Shown here: in pieces, positions 46,150-57,639 of the stretch
Layout: every line of letters begins with the position of its first letter
How positions within the stretch are numbered: position 1 is the first letter of the stretch
Assembly (NCBI GenBank): GCA_003254905.1
Contig: QANU01034095.1
Location: 527,149-591,148, forward strand
Direction: 5' to 3'
Length of the DNA stretch: 64,000 bases
From: Nissolia schottii
Taxonomy: Eukaryota > Streptophyta > Magnoliopsida > Fabales > Fabaceae
Made by a program: the position numbers and the translations under genes
The notes under the pieces: model-generated
What the model saw: only the letters and a program-made list of their open reading frames with translations
Databases searched by the model: none
What the model was told of the DNA's origin: nothing

Positions 46150-46809
46150 CTATGATATGGTTCCAATAATGTTGCTAAATGCAGAAGGCGGGGATTGCAC
46201 CACAGGCGCGGGTTGTTGAGGATTGGCCTTCTCCATATCGGCGATGATGTCCAAGCAGTTCCCACCCAGCTGGAACATCGCATCGGAGTCAGTAGCAAAA
46301 GGGTTGACGATCCCTTCGAACTCGTCCTTGCACGTCGCCTGGAACGACAACACGGCGCTGAACTTGAACTTGGCGTCGATCACATCGTGCCTGGCTATTG
46401 CATCCTTGGTCTCCTTGATGGAATCCAAGATGCTGCTGTATTGGGTCCTGCACGTTTTCAGGGAGTCCTTCAGCGAGCCTGACATGTCCTGCTTGGCAAG
46501 CAACTCGCCGATGACCGATGCGATCTTCTTGGCCTGGTGGAGGGAGGCGTCCACCTCCACCGCCAGGGCCTTCAGGGGGTCTAGGAAGTCGTGGATGTCG
46601 GGAAAGTGTGGCTGGATGGTTTCTGCGCAAAGGGCGGGGTTCGTGGTCTTCTCACAGAACTTCGCGATCAGGTTAGATTTAAGCCCACCGCGGCTCACAA
46701 CATGGAGAGGGCGAGTCGAGGGGGCGCCATTCGCCACAATGAGGACGGAAGATAGGGATACAACGAGGAGGAGGACAAGGGAGGTTCTACCCATGAAATT
46801 GGAATCCAT
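46150..46809 (-). CDS. PMEI-domain secreted inhibitor (pectin methylesterase/invertase inhibitor-like), gene 2
   Basis: A single exon of 660 nt, 219 aa, starting at MDSNFMGRTSLVLLLV. I chose this Met because the signal peptide (MGRTSLVLLLVVSLSSVLIV) follows it directly; a Met six codons later (46794) is an alternative. In-frame residues further upstream look like leader sequence. The domain shows FCEKTTNPALC, LKTCRTQYSSIL and FQATCKDEF, the four cysteines expected for two disulphides, then MFQLGGNCLDII. A short Pro/Gln-rich tail ends the protein. It would be secreted to the cell wall and inhibit a pectin methylesterase or an invertase. The coding part is much more GC-rich than its surroundings. 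It sits between the converging 3' ends of the two receptor kinases. Unlike gene 1 at 23650 it has no intron where gene 1 splits before FKFS. Confidence 0.9.
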   Translation of the reverse strand: MDSNFMGRTSLVLLLVVSLSSVLIVANGAPSTRPLHVVSRGGLKSNLIAKFCEKTTNPALCAETIQPHFPDIHDFLDPLKALAVEVDASLHQAKKIASVIGELLAKQDMSGSLKDSLKTCRTQYSSILDSIKETKDAIARHDVIDAKFKFSAVLSFQATCKDEFEGIVNPFATDSDAMFQLGGNCLDIIADMEKANPQQPAPVVQSPPSAFSNIIGTIS

Positions 46810-46990
46810 ATTGTCTCTTCTCAACAAAGGGGGAAAAGTGCTTCTGGCGTTTGAAGAGTAGAGACAAATGGAGAAAATTGTATTGTGTTTATTCGAGTGA
46901 AGGGCAAGGAAAACGGGTTTGCATGCAAAATATACTAAAAACAAGATGTGGAAATAGCAAATTTTTTTGTATAAATTTAGAAGGGTGGTT

Positions 46991-46997
46991 ATTTATA
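46991..46997 (-). promoter_or_regulatory. TATA box of PMEI gene 2
   Basis: On the minus strand gcctataaataacc lies about 182 bases before the chosen start codon. Transcription from about 46965 would give a leader of roughly 155 nt. Confidence 0.55.
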
Positions 46998-47262
46998 GGC
47001 TCTACATCATTATTTGATTGATGTACGCTATAATTTGTGTTCCGGTTAGAATCACAGGTGCTCCTAAATATTTGGAATTGCCCCACATACTTAGGGTCAA
47101 GGAAAAAATCATCTATAAACAAATAGACATTTAAATGAAACTAGAGAGAGTGGTCATTTTATATATATGCTTTTCTAGAACATACAAGAACAAATTGTAG
47201 GTAAGGTTGAGAATCCTGCCAGAAATATCAATAGAAATGAGAGAAAAGTTGAGAGCTGGAAG

Positions 47263-47301
<39 letters not shown>
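47263..47301. repeat. (TA)n microsatellite
   Basis: About 19 uninterrupted ta dinucleotides upstream of PMEI gene 2. Confidence 0.95.
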
Positions 47302-47305
<4 letters not shown>

Positions 47306-48070
47306 TGAAAACCAAATAAACAAGTGAGAGCAAGCCATTGCGCTAACCCATTTGTACATACCATAATAGTTTTGTGATGTTTAGGAAGAGAAAAATGGCC
47401 TGCAGTATTGAGAGGTTGAGAAAATAAGGGCTGGTAATACATGTAACCAAGGGATCAGAATAAGAACGATAATTTTGCTCTCGTAGTACACAAGAATTTT
47501 TCTAATTTTTTTTATGTAAATCATATATAAAAATATGTATTGCACATGTATGCATTTCGTATCCGTATTGGATATGGATAAGCCACAAATAATACTTCCT
47601 AATTATTAGTAATTAAATGAAAATTTCTCCTGCTCGAAACTAATTTTTTTGAAAAGAAAGATAAGATTTATGATTGAAAAAAATAAGTGACTTATGTTAA
47701 TTCTGCTAAATCTATATTTTGATAGGTTTATCTTCAACTATAAATTTAATTGATAAGCAGAAAGAAGTAAACAGCAGAAATAACAACTAATCTCTGGAAA
47801 GATAGGTTTAATATATATTGCTATTTTACATTTTTATAAGAATGTCGTATTTACGACTCGTGTAATATTGTAGCCAAAACTCGTATTTGTACACATGCGT
47901 GCAATATCATAGCTGAAAATCTGAATTTTTATATCCCGTGAAGCAATATATAATAGGCACTCATATGGTTGTGAATTTGGATCTTTTAGAAGAGAAAGTG
48001 AGAATTTACCACTTAATTAATAAAGTGCCATATGATTACCCAAATGTTGTACCAACGGTGTATTTTGGAC
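47302..48070. other. Intergenic between PMEI gene 2 and LRR-RLK B
   Basis: AT-rich. The short open frame at 47938-48123 has no recognisable domain and overlaps the homologous 3' flank of LRR-RLK B. No other feature. Confidence 0.45.
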
Positions 48071-48420
48071 CAAAATTGTGGATATGTACCTTTTTTCTGG
48101 CAAAACATTTGGTTACTTCATAAGAAATTTCAAAATGAGGATAGAGTTAACTTTAATCACTATTTATAAGCACCAAATATATACTGCATGTAGAAATTAT
48201 TGGAATTCATAAGCATGCAAGTTTAATATACATATTATTACATTTGAGCAAAGGCCAATGACATTATAATACAAATACATGAGCTAAGGCCATTGCGACT
48301 ACTTTAACATATCTTATTCTCCACTTTATTTTTATTTTTTTTTTAAAGAGGAGCAAAGATAACATAAGAGTTAAAAGACCAAATTTTTATTACATTTGTG
48401 AACAAGAAAAACAAATGAGT
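48071..48420 (-). other. 3' flank of LRR-RLK B, homologous to the flank of A
   Basis: See 44648-45040. It includes the conserved poly(A) signal aataaa (minus strand, 48391-48386) about 30 bases after the stop. Confidence 0.8.
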
Positions 48421-51400
48421 TTATGTATTTGCATGACTTAAATTTTCTTCTATCATCTGTAAAAATATGATTTTGATTTTATTTAACTGACTGAGTACTT
48501 CCTTCATACTTATTCTCTCATCAGGAGAATCTACAGAGCAATTCAAAGCTAACTCTATGATACTTGACAAGGCAACTTCTTTGGTAGAAACAAGTTGCTC
48601 CTCTCCCTCCATCAAATTGCGATCTACGACCTGAATAATCTCATGCGGCATTGATTCTTGGACCCATGACCTTATGCTGTGTCCCTCCACAAACATTTCA
48701 TCAGTCGGTTTCTTTCTTGTAAACACTTCCATCAGCATGATGCCATAGCTATACACGTCTCCTTTAATGGACACAACACCTTCCGATCCATACTCTGCAA
48801 GCATATAGTCTATTTTTAATATTTGAACTCATAATCTCCCAGACATTAAAAAAAAAACATCACTGTTGCAATAAGGCTTGCCTTTTGGTTATACATACAA
48901 TACACATACAAATCGGTTGTGGCAAAGTAATGAAATTTTGATGAGATTATAATGAAATTTGATCCCTTAACTCTTGCACCAAACTATAATACTCCATCTC
49001 TTTTAAAATAACTGTTCATTGACTATTTAAGTAAATCATGGCTCAATGCGTTTGAATCCAGATACAATAAGTCAAAGATGTATTAAAATAGTCAAATAAA
49101 CAGTTAATTTAAAATAGATGAAATATGATAAAGTTAATGTGTAAAATTGGTGTAATAGAAAATGGCATGGCATGAGTTTATTGTTATCCTTTCTAAATGA
49201 CATGAAAAATCAATAATTAGAGGAAAACAAATCCATATGCAATCATTACCTGGAGCAATATAACCAAGAGTTGCAAAGGTGCTGGTATAAATTTGAGATT
49301 GTCCTTCGTCCAACAGTTTGGCAATGCCAAAGTCACAGACATGAGCAACCATGTTTTCATCCAACAAGACATTTCTTGGCTTCAAGTCACAGTGCACCAC
49401 AGGCTTTAAGTTACCATGATGGAGGTACTCCAAGGCAGAAGCAACATCTATTACTATGTCCAACCTTTGCAAGAAAGGAAGGAAGTAGTTATGAGAGTAC
49501 AACCATTTCTCCAAGTTTCCGTTTGGTACAAATTCCATTACCAAGGCCCTGAAGTCAATGGAATTTGAGCAACTAGTGATGACTTTTACCAGATTTCGGT
49601 GGCGAAGATTGCGCATTGCTTCACATTCAATGTCGAAACTCCTTGATGCTTCTTGCATATCCAAATTGAACACCTTAACTGCAATCACCGCTCCATCTGA
49701 AAGTTGGCCTCTAAAAACAGAACCAAACCCCCCTCTTCCAATAAGGTTGCCCTCGTCAAAGTTCTGTGTTGCCTTTAGAAGCTCATAGTAGGAAATTCGA
49801 CTGGGAAACCGAAATGTTGGCAAGTCTATATCAATTGAAACTCTGCTATATTTTCTCCTATATATTAGCAGAATTATTGCACAAGCAACAAAGATACCAG
49901 ATACAATTATAGGTATTACCACTTTTCTTATCCTGCTATGTCCATTATCTCCATCATTAGGACATTGTGGGACCCCTTGCTCAAGTCTCCCACACAATCC
50001 ATCATTCATCGAGAACGATTGAGCCGTGAAATTTGCAAAGCTGCCTCTAGAAGGAATTTCTCCTTGCAACCTATTATAAGACAAGTTGATAGACTTGAGA
50101 TAAGCAAGGTTTTCTAGTGACTTGGGGATGGTTCCTGATAAGAGATTATGGGAAAGGTCTAGGAATTCCAAGCTTAGCATGTTGCCAACTGAATCAGGAA
50201 TAGGCCCTTGTATCATATTATAAGCTAGTGAGAGATTCAATATCCTCTGTAGGCCTCCAATCCCACTGGGAATGTTTCCTGAAAGTTGGTTATGTGATAT
50301 ATCTAATTTTATCACAGCCTTCATGCCACTTATCTCAGTTGGTAAAGGGCCACTAAAACCATTTGAGGATAAGTTCACAAGCAAGATATCACTGAGGCTC
50401 CAAAGGGTAGAAGGTAATGTAGAGTTCATGTGATTGGAATTTAGATAAAGGTTTCTTAGAGAAGTAAGATGCCCCACACAGTTTGGTAATGTACCAATAA
50501 TTTGATTATTTCTAAGAAGCAACCGATCCAAATTTACCAACTGACAAATCTGTCTTGGGATAGAGCCATTTAGTCTATTCTTCGAAAGATCTAGACGTTG
50601 GAGAAGTGACAAGGCACCGATCGTGCTTGGAATCTCTCCAATAAGTTGGTTATCATTCAAAAGTATATCAAACAAGTTCTTCAAATTGCCAATTTGTGAA
50701 GGAATCTTACCCTTGATACCACAACCCCATGCTCTAAATGATTGGAGAGAGGTTGAAAGGTTTCCAAGTGAATTTGGAAGTATTCCATTGAGGGGATTGA
50801 GTGCTATCAAGATCTTTTTCAATTTCCTAGACTTTGTCAATGCAGTGAGGAAATCAATTTCTGTTGAAGTAGGGTCAATAGTAAACATGTTCCTGCTTAT
50901 ATATAGGACCTCAAGGTTTCTCAAGTTGCTAATTGAGTCAGGTATAACTCCTGTGAATGAGTTATTGGCAATTACTAGCTCAACCAGCATTGAAGCATTG
51001 AAAAGGGTGCTTGGCATTTTTCCACTAAGGTTGTTCCCTGCAATGAAGAGGAATTGGAGGTTCGAGAGACTATGATATCCATAAATTGAAAGATTTCCTG
51101 ATAGGTGATTATTTGATAGTGACAGGCTTTGTAATCCTGATGTGTTGAAGATGCTAGGAGGAATGGAACCTATCAGGTCGTTACCTTGAAGGTGCAGGTA
51201 CTGAAGGTTTTTCAAATAGTCACCTATCTCATAAGGTATAGTACCTGTAATATATTCAAATGAATAAAAATTGTCAACTTAGTAATTTTTTTTAAAAAAA
51301 CTAATGAAATATTTTTAGTTTAAACTCTTTAACAAGTATCTTACACTTCTTTTTGTCTTTTTTTTTTTTGTAAAAATAATTTTCCTTTGGATGGTTGGAG

Positions 51401-54400
51401 AGAAATTGAATGAAAAAATAGAGAGAGAGATGAGAAGATTTTGGCATATTCTCTTGAGTGAATAGAAGAGAAAATAAAGAAAACAGAAAAAAAAATTTAT
51501 GGGGCCAAAACAAAAAGCTTTCTCTCCATATTTTGAGAGAAAATTAGAGATAAAGAGTGCTTTTGATTAAAATTACAATTTTATCATTTTTGTTTATCCG
51601 TCAATTCATTACTTATAATATATAATGATCATCAAATCATTTAATATTGTGACATTTTTTATTCTTAATTACTTTTCTGTCAATCAAGCAAGAGAAAGAA
51701 TTTTTCTTATATTTTATCTCTATTTTCTTATTTTTTTTCTTTTTATCCAAGTAATAGAAGAGAATAAATTTTCTTTTCTCATTCAGACAAAGCGTTAAAG
51801 GGGACAACAAGAGGAGATAAAGACCTGTGAAAAAATTTTCTGCCAAGAATAAGCGAGCTAATGAGGTGCAGTTGGTAATAGACCTTGGAATGATTCCACC
51901 AATTTTGTTGTTTGATATAGAAATATGTTGTAGAGAATGAGCCTGCTGACACATTTCTTGAGGGAGTTGACCACCAAATTTGTTGTTCCGAAGGTTAATT
52001 GATATTAAAGATGAGATGTTAAAAAGAGATGGTGGAAGTGAACCTGTCATAAACATTTATCAACTCATATTAAACGCTTTATAAATAGATCAACAATGCC
52101 ATGGACCATAATAATATTAGATCACATTCATTTATCCAGGTGATCGTGACATGTGACTATATATCACATAATATTGATCCATCTTTTTACCCAACTTGAT
52201 TCAAATTGTGCATGTGTGGGGGGGTGGGGGGGAGCGGGTGGTTTAGGTATTTAGGTAAAGAACGGAGTAAAATTGTGGGCGTGAATTGTGTTTGGGCTTC
52301 TTTGGTTTGAGTTGAGCAATAAGATGGGCCTAGATCATGTGATAATCACACGTCATGGCATTATTGTATATGGCACTATTAATATATCACTTTGTTAGTC
52401 ATACCAACAATTAACAGATACTATATGACGATAGGGAATAAAAGTGTGTACTTTCTGATGTTTTTGGATGAAATTTTAAAATAAAAATTATTAGCGACTA
52501 AAACTAAATATCAAAAATATATTAAAGACTCAAACCTTGTGTACATAAAACATAAATTTTGTTAATATGTCTTATTTCCCGCATACAATATTTAAAAAGA
52601 AATACAATAAACAACTAATTTTATTTACTAAAGAAATTTATAACAAATGATATAATATCTTAAACAATATAATTGTAATTAACTTTAAATATTTTTTTTA
52701 TTTTCACTTCTAACTTTAATAATATTTGGAAGAAAAAAAAAACTAACAAACAAGCACATGATGTCAATTATGTGTTATAATTAAAGACTAAATTTTCATT
52801 TTGGCCATGATCAAAATATAAGAGACAAAGTTAATTATATTTCAGGATTTTGAAATTCACTTGAAGATGTTAACTATTCACAGTATATAACACTTTAATC
52901 CCTAAATATGTAAATTTGACACCTTTTATTTTTACATAAAGTTGACACTTTTATTCCCTCAATTAAGGAACAAAGTGCCCTATATTTTCAATAGTGATAG
53001 ATTTAATTAATTGCCTTGATAGGAAGAGAATATAGGGACTTCTCAAGAGTATATTAGGTGTTAGGATGAGCAAAAATATTTAAAAGAATATTTTTAAGAG
53101 CAAGTTAGAAAACGACATGTCTCACTAAATCTTTTAGAATACCTTGAATATCTTATTCATTAATAGAAATAAGAAGAAAAGTATTAGAGCATCTCCAACA
53201 ACAAAAATATTAGAGTATTAATTTCTCTGATGAAGTCATTCTTTTAAGTTAAGTTTATGAGTTTGATTTTTGAGGGGAAGGAATGAGAAGGGAATGCCTT
53301 TGAGGATTATACCATCACTACTAGAAACAAGGGAATTACTGTCAGATTATTATCATAAGATTTTTTCCGATGGCAATACCATCAAAAAAGACAAAAAAAC
53401 GACGGAAAAGGTTTGGAAGGTGAGCGAGATAAATTTTGGTCACGATTACTGTCGGCAATATAACTCGATAGAAAAATCGACGGTAATAGTTGGCGCCAAG
53501 TGGCGCAACGTTAGGCGAAAGGTTTACCGGTAATTGGTTGGAAATTTAAGGGGCGCACGTGAACACACACGTGACGTTCGTTTTGTTACTGTCAGATATA
53601 TCTAACGGTAATAAGGTCCGAATTTGAAGAGACACACATTTTCCTATCGGTTGAAACGTTGAACCAATTAACGTCAGAAAAATTGATGGCAACAATTTCC
53701 CATGAACACGTTTTCCCGTGCACACATTTTTTGGTGGTCGTTTATTTACCGTTGGAGATATCCGACGGTAATAGTTCTATATATAGAACTCCTCCGGCTC
53801 TCCCTCCCTCCCTTCTAATCTCTCCTCCGTGCTTCTCCACTGTACACCTTCCTCCCCTGTGTCCTCTCGGCTGTCCTGATCCAGTTATTTCACCGGCGCC
53901 ATCGGACCGCCACCTTGTCTGACACTTCGAATAGCCACCGCCGGCACCGCAACCGCCGTATTGGAGGTAACCACCACCGCCATTGGTAACTATATTAATG
54001 TGTGTTGTTAATTATCATTGTTTTTTATCATCTTTTCACTCTGCATTTACTCCTCCTTATATACTACTATTATTTACTAACTTCTTTTTGTATCTGTCAC
54101 TCACTATGTTAGTTTAATATTTTGTCATTGTTATGCATGTTTTGTTGTCCTCTTCAATACCATAAACTCAAATGGGTACAGATTGGTCACCAGAATTTCC
54201 ATTAATATAATGTGGCTGCCCTATAAATGTATTGGTCACAGAATTTTCATTTACAAGCTAGTCAAGATAGCCATCTTGTATAAATAGAAATTCTGGTGAC
54301 CAATTCGTACCCATTTGAGTTTATGGTACTGAAGAAGACAACAAAACATAACAATGACAAAATATTTAAACTTAGATAATGAATGACAGATACGAAAAAA

Positions 54401-57400
54401 AAAAGTTGGGAACTAGTGATGGTATAAGAGGAGGAGGAAATGCAGAGTAAGGGTTATTACCGTCAGATATTTCTAACGTTATCAACCCTGAACCCTAATA
54501 ATTAAATGGTGTTGAGTATTACTGTTAGACAAAATTGACAGTAACAACCCAAACCCTAAAGCCTAACCCTACTCACGCGAGACGTTCTTTGTCTCGCGCC
54601 AAACTAACAAAACAGATAGCAAAATTCAGATTTTGTTCGGCATCTCGCCGAGAGCTAATATGACTCGCATAGGACACTTTACCATCAGAACTATCCGACG
54701 GTAACGAGAGTGACAAATTGCCAAAATTTTCGCGCCTCTTTTTTCGTACTGTCAAAATGTTTGACACAAAGCCGACAATAATCCTTTAAATTAAACGATG
54801 CCTTTCAATAAAGCGTTTGACATCCAATTGAATTGGAGAAATATGAGAATATCCTTGATGAATTATCAAAAACAAATATGTCGAATTCACATTCTAATTG
54901 ATCTTCAGTTTCTAGTCCGAAGCTGGGCTAGTAATGTGGAGAACACTCATCTTATTCTTATACTATAAAAAAAAAAAAAAGATCTCTTATACTCTCAAAC
55001 TTTGAGGAATTTTCTATTGAGTACATTGATACAACCAACCAGGAATTTAGAAAGAATACAATACTTGATCTTATCACGAATTGTGAAATTCCATTACTGT
55101 GTCAGAAGAAGGATAACTATACTGATTCAGTTATAGTCAGATTCAAGGTTGTCAAACTCGAGAGTTTAAGTAAACTTGTGGAGTCTTAACAAACTCGAAT
55201 CGTAAACTCGTATGAGTTTACATACGTAAAAAAATATTATATAAGCAATATAATTAAGAACTAAACTTGATTAAATATTGTATTTAAAATTGAAATTGAA
55301 TAATTTTAACTTTAAATTGAATTAATGAAAGAAATATCATAAAATACACCTTAATGCATGACACTTAGTGGTTATGTCATACTTTATTCAGTATCTGTAT
55401 TATTTTATAGTTCAATAAAACATAGCTCATTTATGATAAATATATGAAATTAGCTAAATAAACTCAATATATATATATTATCTAATATAAATAAAGTTAG
55501 GTAAGTATCGAACAAAGTTACAAAATTTGTATATTTTGAGATAAACTCGTAAACTCGCAGGTAAATTTTAACTCGTAAACTCGTTAGTAGAATAGAGAGT
55601 TTACTTAAATTCGTACGAGTTTACCTTGAAAAATTAATTCTTCCTGTGAGCCTCATTTTATCTATTTAGAGACCTAATGTGAACTTTTAAATCTTAACGG
55701 ACTAGTTTGTGTTCCAATATTTTGCCTCAGTAGTAAAACCGCACCTTGTTAACTACAAGGAGCTGAGCTCAACTCTCAAGGAGAATAAAAGTCTCCACTT
55801 TATCTTCGTTAAAAGGAAAAAAGAAAAAAAAAAAAAGGAAAAAAGAAGTACCTGTCAGATTGTTGTTACTTAGATCTAAGTTCTCGAGCATAGATAATGT
55901 CCCGATTTCACTTGGCAAGTGTCCATAAAAGCTATTGCTGATCATGTTAAGATATTTGAGCTCCTTGCATTGATGCAAATTTTGTGGGATTTCACCATAA
56001 AATGAATTCCCAGCGAGGTTAAGTCTTTCAAGCATCGGAATTCCATGGCACAAATTAGATGGCAGAGAGCCAGATAGGTTGTTGTAAGTGAATTCAATCT
56101 CTTGAAGCGTTGAGATGTTGAACAATGATGATGGTATGGACCCTGAAATGTTGTTTTTGCTCATATTTATACTTCTCAATTGTGATAGATCTCCAACTCT
56201 TTGAGGGATGCTTCCTAGCATTTAGAAAGAAGGTTAGATTATTTGCCTGCCATATTCTTTCATTTTTTTTCCAATAAATAAAAATTAAGTAAAGTCGTGT
56301 TTTAATTTATGGTCCTGATATATTTTGAAAAATAATAATAATAATATTTGAACTCATTTTATATGGGACACCGTGTCAACTCGTATGATATGTATTATTA
56401 GATGAGATTTTAATGTGACTCACACTTAATAAGATCTCATCTAATGGTAGAAAGATAATGAGTCGATACAATGTTCCTAATAACATTTCTCTTTGAAAAC
56501 TTGGCTCAGTCAAAAAGTTGGGCCAAGTTTGGGTTATGTTCAACCAGACTTAATTTGAATCATGTAAACTATTACCATATGACTTATTTCTCCTCTTCCT
56601 GACATGAAACTTAATGCATTCTATCACAACACATTTGAGCGACTTAACCCAACTCCAAAAATTAGTTCAAAAAGAGAGAAGTACCTTGTCCTGATAAAAA
56701 TTACCAAGACTCAATCTCTAACCCAAGTGAGACTCTAACCTATGGAACAATTTTACTTTCGCCAACCAACGTGTGTGAAAGGAGTAAATCAAATATATGT
56801 TTGACCAAATACAGAGAGGCTCTAATAATGTATGAACTATAGTCTATACAACTGATGAAATGATTCAAACAAACAAGTGTAAGTACCTAGTTAAATTATT
56901 AGACCATGTACAATAACAAGTAAAAAATAAAAAATGCTATACCTGATATAGAATTGTAGGCCAAGTCAATCACTTGAAGTGTGGAGATATTGAAGACTGA
57001 AGAAGGAACGTCACCGGATAGCTTATTATGTGCCAACTCCAAAACCTTCAACTTATGAAGCCTTCCAAGCTCAGGTGGAATGCTCCCACCAATGAAATTA
57101 AAGCTCAAATCCAAACTCTCCAACTCTAACAAGTTGGACATGGATTCAGGAATTGACCCTGAAAAACTATTGTTGCAAAGACTCAAATTTTGGAGTTTAG
57201 ATAACTCCCCAATCCATGTTGGAAATTCTCCACCGAATTCATTGGTGCACAAATTGGCCACCTTCAATTTTGGTAACAAGGCCAACTCTTTAGGAAGATT
57301 TCCACGAAAACTATTGTTGTGGAGATCAAGGTTTACAAGAAAAGACAAGTTTCCTAGGTGAGGTGGAAGGGTGCCACTTAAATTCATGTTTGTGAGATTT

Positions 57401-57639
57401 AAGGTTGCGACCCTTCCAAAATTGGCATCACAAGTGACACCAAACCAATTGCACACAGAATAAGAGGTGGACCAATTATTGGACAACATGTGTTGAGGAT
57501 CCAAATTGATGTGAGATTTGAAGGCCAGAAGTGCAGATTGGTCTACGGTGAAGTTGGATTTGCTTATTACTTGTGAGAAGGCCATGAAATGGTGAAATGG
57601 CAAGAAAAAGGTGAAAAAGAAGCAGAGAGTTTTCTCCAT
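48421..57639 (-). CDS. LRR receptor-like kinase B (subfamily XII-type, non-RD), complete five-exon gene
   Basis: Exons on the minus strand: 57639-56943, 56214-55852, 52043-51825, 51244-49250 and 48794-48421. All have GT/AG ends and all introns are phase 1; they sum to 3648 nt, 1215 aa, without a stop. Residues 1-22 form a signal peptide; then an LRR N-cap (DQSALLAFKS..WFGVTCD) and about 30 LRRs. Membrane segment near 868-888 (VIPIIVSGIFVACAIILL). Kinase: GRGGFGSV near 929, catalytic Lys in AVKVF near 950, HCDLKP near 1043 (non-RD), DFG near 1064, and APE near 1090, completed across the last splice site (G|AG). This is the architecture of FLS2/EFR/Xa21-like surface receptors for microbial or self peptides; the ligand is unknown. 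Exons 2 and 3 and the first part of exon 4 are whole-LRR blocks whose junctions fall at the same Gly codon of the repeat. Intron 2 is 3.8 kb and holds a foldback element. It faces its paralogue A tail to tail. Confidence 0.93.
51826..52042 (-). other. Interior of exon 3 of LRR-RLK B: three LRRs missing from the sequenced part of A
   Basis: The 73-codon exon (52043-51825) encodes SLPPSLFNISSLISINL, HISISNNKIGGIIPRSI and LARLFLAENFFTG. Its length is a multiple of three, so skipping or losing it would keep the reading frame. It is listed because it is the exon that cannot be seen in A. Confidence 0.8.
53316..54790. mobile_element. Foldback/CACTA-like non-autonomous element in intron 2 of LRR-RLK B
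   Basis: It starts cactactagaaacaaggg, a CACTA-type terminus. Repeated 'ccgacggtaa', 'gtcagatat' and 'tctaacggtaat' motifs occur at both ends, and a long inverted repeat in the centre has arms 54037-54200 and 54286-54450 (cactctgcatttactcctcc against its complement). The right terminus is not a clean CACTA end, so the right edge is approximate. The centre would fold into a hairpin with arms of about 165 bp. Confidence 0.65.
54037..54450. repeat. Large inverted repeat, about 165-bp arms with 85-bp loop
   Basis: The arms share 'ataccataaactcaaatggg', 'tttgtcattgttatg' and 'gtatctgtcactca' in reverse complement. They differ at scattered positions, so the repeat is not brand new. Confidence 0.8.

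Larger units (their letters stand above)
52044..55851 (-). other. Intron 2 of LRR-RLK B (3.8 kb)
   Basis: It starts gtacttc and ends tatgacag on the minus strand. About 1.5 kb is the foldback element at 53316-54790. The rest is AT-rich with a G-run at 52218-52232 and short poly-A/T tracts, and no open frame of note. Confidence 0.75.

Noticed and set aside
46195-46861. Plus-strand and second minus-strand frames over PMEI gene 2, up to 212 codons
   Set aside because: These are shadows of the GC-rich PMEI coding sequence, which has the signal peptide and cysteine pattern.
49271-51075. Plus-strand frames over LRR-RLK B exon 4 (for example 150 codons at 50623)
   Set aside because: They mirror the LRR coding frame on the opposite strand and have no features of their own.
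23650-57639. Mirror-image duplication of a PMEI plus receptor-kinase unit
   Set aside because: A mirror copy would place the second PMEI gene beyond 57.6 kb; it is instead between the 3' ends, so only the receptor kinase is in an inverted duplication.
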